A stretch of 64,000 nucleotides of DNA, taken from NCBI GenBank assembly GCA_032718475.1, contig JAUCBJ010005855.1, positions 1 to 64,000 of the forward strand, given 5' to 3'. Position 1 is the stretch's first letter; each line of letters opens with the position of its first letter. Origin of the DNA: Nemertoderma westbladi. Taxonomy: Eukaryota; Xenacoelomorpha; Nemertodermatida; Nemertodermatidae. This document shows, in pieces, positions 22,307 to 30,685 of the stretch. The notes beneath the pieces were generated by a model, which did not search any database, was not told where the DNA came from, and was given only the letters and a program-made list of their open reading frames with translations. The position numbers and the translations under genes are program-made.

Positions 22307-25174
22307 GTGGGATGCTCATACTGCGAGCGGAACGGCAGAAACCATAGCGGACATAAACTACGTGGATGTCACGCTTTTAAAGAGTTAGGGATCGAGGAGA
22401 GGAGACTCCAAATCCGATCTCTAGATTCCTGTTGGAGATGTATGAAGCCAGGACACGTCCGGAAGGATTGCACAAGCGACGATACATGTTCTCTGTGTGG
22501 ACGTAACCATGACGCGTTGCTTCACACAACCAGTCATACTCTGACCAGACGCTTTCGACGAGAGCATCCAGATAAAGCGGCTAGATGCGACGCTCTTTAT
22601 AAGGAGCGTGCGCCGCGCGAGATCCGTACCTTTTATACCGACTGTATGGATCAGTCAGGATCATCGGACGAGGACGAGGAGGAAGACAACACTTTCTACG
22701 TGCATGCAGGTGAGGAACAGCCATCGATAACGCTCCTCACACAGAACCAATTGAAAGGGTTTAGCGTGATTCCCATAAAGATTACCGGAACCCGAGGGAG
22801 CAAGCGTATATACGCCATCTTAGACTCTGCGTCATCGCATAGCTATGTCGACGAACAAGTAGCCGACGTAGTTACGGACATGAGTCAAGGTAAGACTGCT
22901 CAGCATACAGTAAGTAGCATGCATGGTAAGAGAGCGATCCCTGTGACAAGAGTAAAACTAACTTTAGACACTCTTCTTTCCAAAGCGGAACACAGCAAGG
23001 AGGAGCGCTCATTACTTCCGGTAAGAAATTTGACCTTTGCAGCTACGAAGGACTTTAGTAACTTGCTCGGCCCTGTGCCAGAGCAATCACCGGAAGATCG
23101 TAAGTGTTTCCGACACCTTGGAATACCGGAATGTCCTGTTAATTATCATTCCATTGCGATGTTAATTGGGACAGACCAGTTTAACTTACATCAGGTATGG
23201 GAGACACGCCCATCTGTTATTACAGCGGGCAACCCCTACGCATGTAGAACTCCCATAGGTTGGTATACTAGAGCACCAATACGTTCACTAGAGGTAAGTG
23301 ACCAGGAGGACGACGTTTTGAGTACGTGTAGTTTATTGACTAACACGATAGATAATTCTCCTTCACACTCCTGTGGTCCAATTGTACGGACGGCACTACG
23401 ACAGACTTGCGTCACTAACGCAGACGCCACCGATACTGACGTAACCGATCTGGACACGACCATACGGACCTCTGACTTACAACTACTTGCAGTAGACCAG
23501 GTTGTATTGACTACTGAAGACCAAAGGGTTGTTGCCGTGGATGACTCGATGAACGAGGATTTTGGAAGGCTTGCGAGCCTACCGAAAAATCCGAAGGTCA
23601 TTGACCCCACCCACCAGGCTTCGACACCGGTCGTTGATCTTGGAAGGCTTGCGAGCCTACCGACAGATCAAAAGGTTGTCAAACCGCCGCACGACGATTC
23701 GACGCCGACTAGTGACACCGGAAGGCTTGCGAGCCTACCAGACACCTTGACACTAGCCACCGCAGCGGACGAAGACGTGGACGAGGACCATGGCGCAGTG
23801 CAAGCAGCGCTTGACCGACTGCTGACTGAACGGACCATACAATGGTTGGAACAGGACTCAGCAGAACCCGGTAGTTACGAGACCGCTATGTCAGAACAGG
23901 AAAAACGGTCATTAAATATTATGAGAGATACCATTCGCCAGACCGCGAATGGCCACTATGAGGTTGGTATGTTGTGGCGCAATGGACAACCTAAGCTCGT
24001 TAACAATTACCCGCTTGCTTTGAGGCGACTCAAATCAATAAGGCAGCGATTGTTGCGAGACGAGATGGCCCATATGCAATACAATGCACAACTTCAGACG
24101 TATCTCCAAAAGGGATACGCCATTACGATGTTAAATCCCGAGGTAACCACAGACCAGACATATTACCTGCCACATCATTTTGTTCGACACCCGGACAAAC
24201 CTGGCAAGGTGCGTGTAGTCAACGACTGCGCCGCGCTTTACCAAGGGATGTCTATGAATAGCGAACTGATGGACGGGCCGAATATGAATAATTACCTCAT
24301 GGGAGTCCTAATGCGTTTTAGACAACGCAAAGTGGCTTTCACCTGTGACGTAGAGGCCATGTTTCACCAGGTTAAGGCTTTGGAGCGGGACAGGGACAGT
24401 TTGAGGTTTCTTTGGTATCCGGACGGAAACTTACAACTTCCGCCAGAAACTTACCAAATGCAGGTAAGAGTATTCGGAGCCAGGGACAGCCCCAACTGCA
24501 CCATGTACGCATTAAAGCAGACAGCATTGGACAGACGAGACCAATTTGACCCAGAAGTAGTTCGGACCGTGGAACGAGACTTCTACGTGGATGACGGCCT
24601 CAAGAGTTGTGACACCTTGGAGCGCGCTACAACCGTAGCACACCAACTCCAGGATTGTCTCGATGAGGGCGGATTTCACCTGACGAAGTTCGCTTCCAAC
24701 GAACCCGAGCTGGTGAACTCATTTGACCCGATGGATCGCAGTGGAGGTGACTTGGACTTAGACCTAGAACCTCTGCCGACGACCAAAGTATTAGGACTTA
24801 GTTGGGACCCTAACACCGACAATTTTAGGGTACGTGTAAGGTCCAACGACCAGACTAGACCTCTCACTAAGAGGACTTGCTTATCGACCATGAGTCGATT
24901 GTATGACCCATTGTGTTTCATTAGTCCAGTGATCCTACATGCTAGGATCATACTCCGCAGCATTTGGCAAGCCGGACTGGAATGGGACGATCCCATCCCA
25001 GAAAAGTTAGCTGAGCGATGGAGGGACTGGGAAGCCCAACTGACGTTCCTACAAGATTATACCATACCGAGGGTATACTTTCCTTTGCAAACCACCTTTC
25101 CTGCCGATTTAGAGCTTCACAGCTTTAGTGACGCTAGCAAGGATGGATTGGGGGTTACTTTATACCTTAGATGA
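22307..25174 (+). CDS. BEL-1 pol, first part: zinc knuckles, protease, RT
   Basis: 955 residues. It opens with Cys clusters CSYC...HSGHKLRGC, CWRCMKPGHVRKDC and CSLCGRNHDALLH, i.e. gag-type zinc knuckles. A retroviral-type aspartic protease follows (YAILDSASSHSY, about residue 170; Asp-Ser-Ala in place of Asp-Thr-Gly, as in many BEL elements). A Thr/Asp-rich linker has three GRLASLP peptides from the 20-bp palindrome (residues about 420, 446, 472). RT follows, with HHFVRHPDKPGKVRVVNDCAA, FTCDVEAMFHQV and the catalytic FYVDDG (about 760). RNase H begins (HSFSDASKDGLG) and the frame ends at TGA 25172-25174. The next codon continues the same frame, so this is one nonsense mutation, not a natural end. 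Confidence 0.9.
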   Translation: MGCSYCERNGRNHSGHKLRGCHAFKELGIEERRLQIRSLDSCWRCMKPGHVRKDCTSDDTCSLCGRNHDALLHTTSHTLTRRFRREHPDKAARCDALYKERAPREIRTFYTDCMDQSGSSDEDEEEDNTFYVHAGEEQPSITLLTQNQLKGFSVIPIKITGTRGSKRIYAILDSASSHSYVDEQVADVVTDMSQGKTAQHTVSSMHGKRAIPVTRVKLTLDTLLSKAEHSKEERSLLPVRNLTFAATKDFSNLLGPVPEQSPEDRKCFRHLGIPECPVNYHSIAMLIGTDQFNLHQVWETRPSVITAGNPYACRTPIGWYTRAPIRSLEVSDQEDDVLSTCSLLTNTIDNSPSHSCGPIVRTALRQTCVTNADATDTDVTDLDTTIRTSDLQLLAVDQVVLTTEDQRVVAVDDSMNEDFGRLASLPKNPKVIDPTHQASTPVVDLGRLASLPTDQKVVKPPHDDSTPTSDTGRLASLPDTLTLATAADEDVDEDHGAVQAALDRLLTERTIQWLEQDSAEPGSYETAMSEQEKRSLNIMRDTIRQTANGHYEVGMLWRNGQPKLVNNYPLALRRLKSIRQRLLRDEMAHMQYNAQLQTYLQKGYAITMLNPEVTTDQTYYLPHHFVRHPDKPGKVRVVNDCAALYQGMSMNSELMDGPNMNNYLMGVLMRFRQRKVAFTCDVEAMFHQVKALERDRDSLRFLWYPDGNLQLPPETYQMQVRVFGARDSPNCTMYALKQTALDRRDQFDPEVVRTVERDFYVDDGLKSCDTLERATTVAHQLQDCLDEGGFHLTKFASNEPELVNSFDPMDRSGGDLDLDLEPLPTTKVLGLSWDPNTDNFRVRVRSNDQTRPLTKRTCLSTMSRLYDPLCFISPVILHARIILRSIWQAGLEWDDPIPEKLAERWRDWEAQLTFLQDYTIPRVYFPLQTTFPADLELHSFSDASKDGLGVTLYLR
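23564..23583 (+). repeat. 20-bp palindromic motif, BEL-1 copy 4 (pol linker)
   Basis: Read as GRLASLP. In BEL-1b only one motif represents copies 4 and 5. Confidence 0.95.
23642..23661 (+). repeat. 20-bp palindromic motif, BEL-1 copy 5 (pol linker)
   Basis: Read as GRLASLP, 78 bp after copy 4. Confidence 0.95.
23720..23739 (+). repeat. 20-bp palindromic motif, BEL-1 copy 6 (pol linker)
   Basis: Read as GRLASLP, again 78 bp after copy 5. Confidence 0.95.
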
Positions 25175-25177
25175 CAA

Positions 25178-28015
25178 GTGACATTGGACAGCTACGATGT
25201 ATCTCTCGTTACTTCAAGGGCTAGAACGATGCCATTGAAGTATATGACTGTACCTCGTGGGGAGCTGCAAGCCGGGACGATATCCACCGATATTGTCAGT
25301 CTAGTTCAACGCGAGCTGGAGGCTAACTTGAAGGTCACATATTGGACGGATGCGACGTTGGTACTTTGGTACATAAACAACGAAACATTTGAGTTCAAGA
25401 CTTTCGTAGCCAACAGACGGGCTGAAATATTAGACCGGTCGCTCAAACAAGATTGGCGTCACTGTCCAGGGAAGCTGAACCCAGCTGACATCGCGTCAAG
25501 GGGGATGCAACCGCTTGACTTTTGTAAACCGGACAATAAATCCTTTTGGTTTAGAGGACCCGATTTCCTACAGCGACCATCAGACGAATGGCCACCGTTA
25601 TTCGACGCGACAACCAACACCATACCAGAGGGTGCCGAGATAAAACTCGACAAGGTTGTCAAGTCTAAAGCGAAAGCCAACGCCAAGGTCAAGAGGAAAA
25701 AAGGACGGACGAAATCTGATGACCTGGACGCCAGACCTTACATTACGCCAGACGTCTCGCCAGACACTCGACCAGACGCTTGTACGAATCCTTCGCCGGA
25801 TGTTCCGCGGGAGATTTCACCAGACGTTTCGCCGGATTGTTCACCAGATTACTCGCCAGACTATTCACCAGAAGAGACACCAGATTGTTCTCCGGATTGT
25901 TCGCCAGATTGTTTGATGGAACTCTCGACAGAATGTCTACCGGACGTCTCACCAGACTTTCCACCAGACATCTCGACAGACTGTCCACCAGACTTTAGAC
26001 CAGACTTTGAACCAGACTTTCTGACAGAAGTTACGCTAGACAGACTTTGGGACCGACGACAGGACATTTTGCCGGATGTTCCGTGCTATGTCTCACCAGA
26101 CGTCTCACCAGACTGTTCACCAGACGCTTCACCAGACTGTCTACTAGACACTCCATTAGAAGACCCATTGGAGCGGACTTTTAGAGACTTACCAAATTTG
26201 ACTTCTTTGGACGACAAAGGTGTGGCCACAGGGATTACACTCCGCTCGAAGAAGGTACTTGACTTACCTACAGGTAAACGTGTGACTAAGGTTAGGAAGC
26301 TTACAGGCTCACAGGAACACACTGACACTGTAGAGTTGAAACCATTACTGCCAGTCGACACATTAGGTGCGGACGGTAAAGGAAAGACCGTAGAGATTGA
26401 CGTACTTGGGGACTCAGACAAACCTACCGGAAGGCCCGTGGGCCTACCAAGTCCAGACAAGTATCCACACTACGACTACACCTTACCCGATGACGTCACC
26501 AACACTTACGTTGACAGGATAGTGAACCTAACTAGATCATGGACTGACGTGTGCCGCAAGTTAGCATGGCTCAAACGATTGAGACAATATGCCAGAGGCA
26601 AACGCGACTTTCCTAGAAGACTTACCTTAAAGGAAATTGGCCACTGTGAAGTTGATATCATTCGACATTATCAATTGCGATATTTCGCACGAGAGTTCAC
26701 AGCGATCAAACAAGGTAAACAGATTAAGTCTTCACCGATTTTGAGTTGGAGTCCGATTATTTACCGGGGCTTACTTTGTCACAAGTCCAGACTCCAAAAC
26801 ATCGACTTTGCACTTGACTTTAGGTATCCTATCATCATACCGCAACACCATGAGTTACAGCGCGCTATGATACTGGACGCACATGTACAACTCAAACACG
26901 TAGGTAGACACCACTGTCTATCACACTTACGCTCGAGGTTTGTACTGATTAGACCTAGTAAGGCACTGAGTTCGGTAACACGGAACTGTATTATTTGTAA
27001 GAAGGTGCACGCGAGGATAGGACACCAAGAAATGAGTGAACTACCACTAGAAAGATTACAGGCGTTTAGACCCCCTTTCACTGAGACAGGGATAGACTGT
27101 TTTGGACCCATAATCGCGAAACGCGGAAGGGTACAGGTAAAACGTTGGGGATTGATCTTCACTTGCATGGCCAGCAGAGCTGTCCATATAGAACGAGTGA
27201 CAGACTTGACCACCAATGCCTTTATCCTAGCCTTACGGCGATTTATCGCTAGACGTGGATTGGTCAAATCCATATACTGCGACCAAGGGACAAACTTTGT
27301 GGGTGCACGGAACGAAATAACCAGAGCTTTGAGAAAATTGGACCAAAACCAGATTTCCGAGGAACTACGTCCTCACCGTATTGTTTGGTTTTTCAATACT
27401 CCAGACAGTCCGTGGAGAGGCGGCGTTTGGGAAAGGCTGATTGGCTCAATAAAGACAGCTATGGCTAAAGTCGTACCGACGCAACACATCTTGACAGACG
27501 ACCAACTGACGACGTTACTAATAGAAATCGAAGCAATCTTAAATACTAGACCGATCGCTTTGATCCCAGACAATAACGACGTACAGTTTGCCTTGACACC
27601 AGCGCACCTGCTTATGCAGCCGCCGACGACATTGTTGCCCATTTCGGTACCCGTTGATAGTGACGGATACGGCAACAAGGCTTGGAAAATCACTCAATTG
27701 CTTGCAAATAAATTCTGGGAAATATGGCAGAAATATTATTTGCCCTCTATTTCGACCAGAACCTCTTGGTATCTAAATACCCGATGTTTAAGACGTGGTG
27801 ACCATGTTTTATTGGCTGAAGCTAATCTGAAAAGACGGTTTTGGTTGACTGGAGTCATTTTGACCACGCACCCTACATCTGGTGTAGTGAGGACAGTTAC
27901 TGTAAAGACTATCGACGGACGTACCGTAGATAGGCCTGTACAACGTCTCGTACTCCTTGAGGAGACTAGAAACGAGACGGGAGACTACAAATCTCCACCC
28001 AATATTAGTAAATAG
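25178..28015 (+). CDS. BEL-1 pol, second part: RNase H and integrase
   Basis: 945 residues, same frame as the preceding part. RNase H continues with PRGELQ, YWTDATLVLWY and NPADIASRG. A lysine-rich stretch and an Asp-Pro-Ser repeat of about 140 residues follow (25740-26165), an unusual insert between RNase H and integrase. GRPVGLP (residue about 417) is a variant of the palindrome-encoded peptide. Integrase has an H-H-C-C zinc domain (HVQLKHVGRHH...CIICKK, about 568-612) and DDE residues in TGIDCFGP (636), YCDQGTNF (700) and WRGGVWERLIGS (about 750). The C-terminal part (RRGDHVLLAEANLKRRFW) fits the BEL integrase tail. The natural stop is TAG at 28013. Confidence 0.92.
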   Translation: MTLDSYDVSLVTSRARTMPLKYMTVPRGELQAGTISTDIVSLVQRELEANLKVTYWTDATLVLWYINNETFEFKTFVANRRAEILDRSLKQDWRHCPGKLNPADIASRGMQPLDFCKPDNKSFWFRGPDFLQRPSDEWPPLFDATTNTIPEGAEIKLDKVVKSKAKANAKVKRKKGRTKSDDLDARPYITPDVSPDTRPDACTNPSPDVPREISPDVSPDCSPDYSPDYSPEETPDCSPDCSPDCLMELSTECLPDVSPDFPPDISTDCPPDFRPDFEPDFLTEVTLDRLWDRRQDILPDVPCYVSPDVSPDCSPDASPDCLLDTPLEDPLERTFRDLPNLTSLDDKGVATGITLRSKKVLDLPTGKRVTKVRKLTGSQEHTDTVELKPLLPVDTLGADGKGKTVEIDVLGDSDKPTGRPVGLPSPDKYPHYDYTLPDDVTNTYVDRIVNLTRSWTDVCRKLAWLKRLRQYARGKRDFPRRLTLKEIGHCEVDIIRHYQLRYFAREFTAIKQGKQIKSSPILSWSPIIYRGLLCHKSRLQNIDFALDFRYPIIIPQHHELQRAMILDAHVQLKHVGRHHCLSHLRSRFVLIRPSKALSSVTRNCIICKKVHARIGHQEMSELPLERLQAFRPPFTETGIDCFGPIIAKRGRVQVKRWGLIFTCMASRAVHIERVTDLTTNAFILALRRFIARRGLVKSIYCDQGTNFVGARNEITRALRKLDQNQISEELRPHRIVWFFNTPDSPWRGGVWERLIGSIKTAMAKVVPTQHILTDDQLTTLLIEIEAILNTRPIALIPDNNDVQFALTPAHLLMQPPTTLLPISVPVDSDGYGNKAWKITQLLANKFWEIWQKYYLPSISTRTSWYLNTRCLRRGDHVLLAEANLKRRFWLTGVILTTHPTSGVVRTVTVKTIDGRTVDRPVQRLVLLEETRNETGDYKSPPNISK
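25740..26165 (+). repeat. 12-bp coding repeat giving (Ser-Pro-Asp-x)n
   Basis: Units such as CCAGACTGTTCA encode SPDV, SPDC, SPDY and similar over about 140 residues between RNase H and integrase. The stretch is acidic and Cys-rich with little predicted order. BEL-1b lacks it because of a deletion starting just before it. Confidence 0.85.
26429..26448 (+). repeat. 20-bp palindromic motif, BEL-1 copy 7 (paired variant)
   Basis: GGAAGGCCCGTGGGCCTACC, read as GRPVGLP. Both members of the innermost stem pair changed (T to C and A to G), so the stem is kept. Confidence 0.85.
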
Positions 28016-28752
28016 ATGTGGGACCTTAGTTGGCCGCCACATAGACCTACGGTATTTTAGTTATTTGTATTTGTATTACTGTACGTGCATTTGTAATCCT
28101 CTTCACTGTAGATAGAGACAGCGGTGGAATTCCATTGTCTTTATACGTGAACATGGAGGGTAGTACCCTTATGTATCACATAGGAGCGGGATTGTGTGTA
28201 CAGTAGGAATGGAATTCCACTTGGAACCCACAAGTGAGACAATTTTCAAAAATTATTAGACAAATCCATTTGTTTGGATTTAAATTTAAGAAAAGCGATT
28301 CTCCAGTGAAAGCAAATTCTAGAATACAGCTAGATAAAAATTAAAATTGGGGAGGACAAGAGCGGATGGAAGGCTTGCGAGCCTACCGATAAAATTTTTT
28401 TTGGAAAAAGAAAATCGGCCTTGTTCTACGTAGTCGTGTCTACCATTATTTAGACCAATTAATTCTCAACTGCACTATTTTTCTTGGGAAACGTAGTTTG
28501 GGAAATTAAAAGGTGAGTATTTTAGACTCGCGGCTAGTTTACCCGGAATTCGTTTTTTATCGGCACATTTTTTGGATTAGGAGCCAGTGCGAAATCACGC
28601 GAACCCGAAATCATTAGGCAAAATGGGTTGGGGTTTAGAGCAGAGTTGAGCCAAAAGCCGACAAACTATAAGTCACCTCACATCTAACCTCTATTTTGTG
28701 CTTCATCTAGTAGAAACGTAACGATATGTAACCACATATATATTCGTATACG
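28016..28752 (+). other. Spacer between integrase and the post-integrase gene
   Basis: Non-coding and AT-rich. It contains one palindrome copy (28368-28387) outside any long frame, and a donor-like AAAAGGTGAGTA at about 28508. It may hold the promoter or splice signals for the downstream gene. Confidence 0.55.
28368..28387 (+). repeat. 20-bp palindromic motif, BEL-1 copy 8 (non-coding spacer)
   Basis: GGAAGGCTTGCGAGCCTACC in non-coding DNA between integrase and the next gene. Confidence 0.95.
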
Positions 28753-29913
28753 ATGGCGGAGAAGATGTATAAAGAGTTACGTCAAGGGTTTACGCAAGAA
28801 CAAGAGCACCAGCCGCCATTCAATCGTTATGGAGCTAAAAACTTTAGTGTGTTTGGAGTGGAGAGTATGGCTAGGAGTACGGCCAAGCTCGCTAAATCCA
28901 AGGCGGACCCGAATGTTCTGCGACAGCGGTTGGACGCATACAACAAAAGAACAGAGGAATTACGCGCGGAATTCAATGCGTTATATCCTTACGATGCGTT
29001 ATGCGACGCTAGCGACATTTGCGAGGATCCAGACACCGAAATACGCCGATTGTATCATACGCTGCAATATTTGACGGTAAACGAACCCTTACCTGCAGCT
29101 AGAGACGAATTTGAAGGAATGCATCTTTATAGACGCGCTCGAGGAGCGGATCCAGAGACCAAGGACGCGTTCTCCATATACAAACTGTTTTATAAATGTG
29201 GAGCGTGTATGCGCGAGCAAGACAACGCGATTCCTATGCGGTTGAACTCGGAGAACCCCGAGCCGATATTAGCGCGATGTTCACACCACCAAAGTCTACG
29301 TTACCAAGAAGGCGGATACCCTTTGACAAATCCGTATCATTCGTTTAAAATGAGTGGACCGAACGCGGGTGAGATCGTTATTTACGAACCCAAATTAGTC
29401 GAACCAGACGTCTACAGCATGGTAGTGGACAAGTCTAATAAGTCGACACAAGAGAAACGGGAAGCTTTGAGCCTCTACAGGGCGTACAAGGCGTACAAGA
29501 AAGGCGAGATCGAGGAGTTCGGCGGAAGGCTCGCGAGCCTACCATTCTATTGGATATCCCACGATCAAACCGAACCCAAGGAGATGACACCCGAGCTCTT
29601 CGATAGTATCACCTTTGCTCAGCGTTTGTCGCAGAGACTACAGATACCTCATGTCGAGATGACGCGAGAACCTCAGCCCCATTCTACTGGAGCAATAGTA
29701 CCGGTTGCGAGACCAACTAGTTTTCCTATTAGTATACCGACCCGGAAGGAGACAATTTACGAGATCCCTATAGTTGAACACCCGGAGATCATCTCGAACC
29801 TGGATTTCCTCCCATCGGTTACCTTCGGTGATGTGTTAGAATCAACCGAGTTGCGTAAAAATAATAGTTCAAAAAATTGTACGCAACGTGCCTCCACATA
29901 TCACGGACTTTAA
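28753..29913 (+). CDS. BEL-1 post-integrase protein, N-terminal part (novel domain)
   Basis: 386 residues from ATG 28753. I recognise no named family. A conserved block at about 92-190 has DPDTEIRRLYHTLQYL, EPLPAARDEFEGM, YKCGACM and RCSHH...YQEGGYP. It aligns with the BEL-2 protein at 38541-40475 (EIKRLYHTMMYL, CGQCPHPNQ, RCPRHSYVKYSYGG). The CxxC...C..H pattern suggests a zinc-binding fold. GRLASLP at residue about 257 comes from the palindrome. Compared with BEL-1b, a one-base insertion near 29865 shifts the frame and creates the stop at 29911. The gene sits where env lies in some BEL elements, but no signal peptide or membrane segment is seen. Confidence 0.7.
   Translation: MAEKMYKELRQGFTQEQEHQPPFNRYGAKNFSVFGVESMARSTAKLAKSKADPNVLRQRLDAYNKRTEELRAEFNALYPYDALCDASDICEDPDTEIRRLYHTLQYLTVNEPLPAARDEFEGMHLYRRARGADPETKDAFSIYKLFYKCGACMREQDNAIPMRLNSENPEPILARCSHHQSLRYQEGGYPLTNPYHSFKMSGPNAGEIVIYEPKLVEPDVYSMVVDKSNKSTQEKREALSLYRAYKAYKKGEIEEFGGRLASLPFYWISHDQTEPKEMTPELFDSITFAQRLSQRLQIPHVEMTREPQPHSTGAIVPVARPTSFPISIPTRKETIYEIPIVEHPEIISNLDFLPSVTFGDVLESTELRKNNSSKNCTQRASTYHGL
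29524..29543 (+). repeat. 20-bp palindromic motif, BEL-1 copy 9 (post-integrase gene)
   Basis: GGAAGGCTCGCGAGCCTACC, read as GRLASLP. Confidence 0.95.
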
Positions 29914-30121
29914 GGAAGTGGATCGCGCGGGGACGGATATCGCACCTTGTATCTTGCGAGGATATCTGACGAAAACGATTTGATTATGGATCGGAGTTGG
30001 AACGTTTGAGACCGACACCGATATCGCGACCAATTGGACCGGTAAACCTATTAGTTTCGATGATGAAAAGTCGATCGGGAGAATTTGGAACCCTACCGAC
30101 GATTTACTCGACGATTGGGAC

Positions 30122-30601
30122 GTGACTAGCCGATCTCTGAAAGAGAATGGTTATATGTTTTACGATAATGAAGGAGGAAGCCATCAGCAAAGCCTCACTT
30201 CAAAGACTATACAGATTAGAGCACCAGATGGCGTGTTACATGTCTTCAGCCGACAGAGGAGTGATAGGAAGATGCCTATGCCGGAAGGAACGACGCAAAG
30301 ACACGCGATGATAAAACGGATAGTTAAATCCATGGACCTGGCTTGTAGCATAGAAGCTAGGATGTTGCCAAAGGCCGTGCGAGACGTTGTGTTGGATAAG
30401 AGCATCGTCAAGATCGGATCTGGTGTACGGGATGACCTCATTAGTGACTTTGCAGGGATGCCCACGGAAGAGGACCGATTGCCTACGCCATACGTGGATA
30501 CTAGACCATTGTTGCTTTGGGCTATTGAGCAAGGATATTTTAGGGAGTATAACACGCTAAAAACTGGGACGGGTTATATCTCATATCTAATGTTCAGTTA
30601 G
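30122..30601 (+). CDS. BEL-1 post-integrase protein, exonuclease-like part
   Basis: 159 residues in the frame that follows the upstream frameshift. That frame is also readable from about 29870 apart from a TGA near 29982. FYDNEGG (a D-x-E pair) followed by TIQIRAPDGVLHVF resembles motif I of DEDD 3'-5' exonucleases (RNase D/WRN type). KIGSGVRDDL...YVDTRPLLLWA resembles motif II. Motif III would be YYLAIESS (Tyr-x3-Glu), in the next segment after the TAG at 30599-30601. The BEL-2 homologue (36618-37975) keeps the same blocks, though its D-x-E position reads D-x-K. The exonuclease call is an inference from motif spacing only. Confidence 0.5.
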   Translation: MTSRSLKENGYMFYDNEGGSHQQSLTSKTIQIRAPDGVLHVFSRQRSDRKMPMPEGTTQRHAMIKRIVKSMDLACSIEARMLPKAVRDVVLDKSIVKIGSGVRDDLISDFAGMPTEEDRLPTPYVDTRPLLLWAIEQGYFREYNTLKTGTGYISYLMFS

Positions 30602-30685
30602 GATTACAAGGAGAGTAAGAGGAACAAATACACGGACGTATACGGAGAGGGAGATACCCCCGGCGTAAACGAGTTCGAGTCACAG

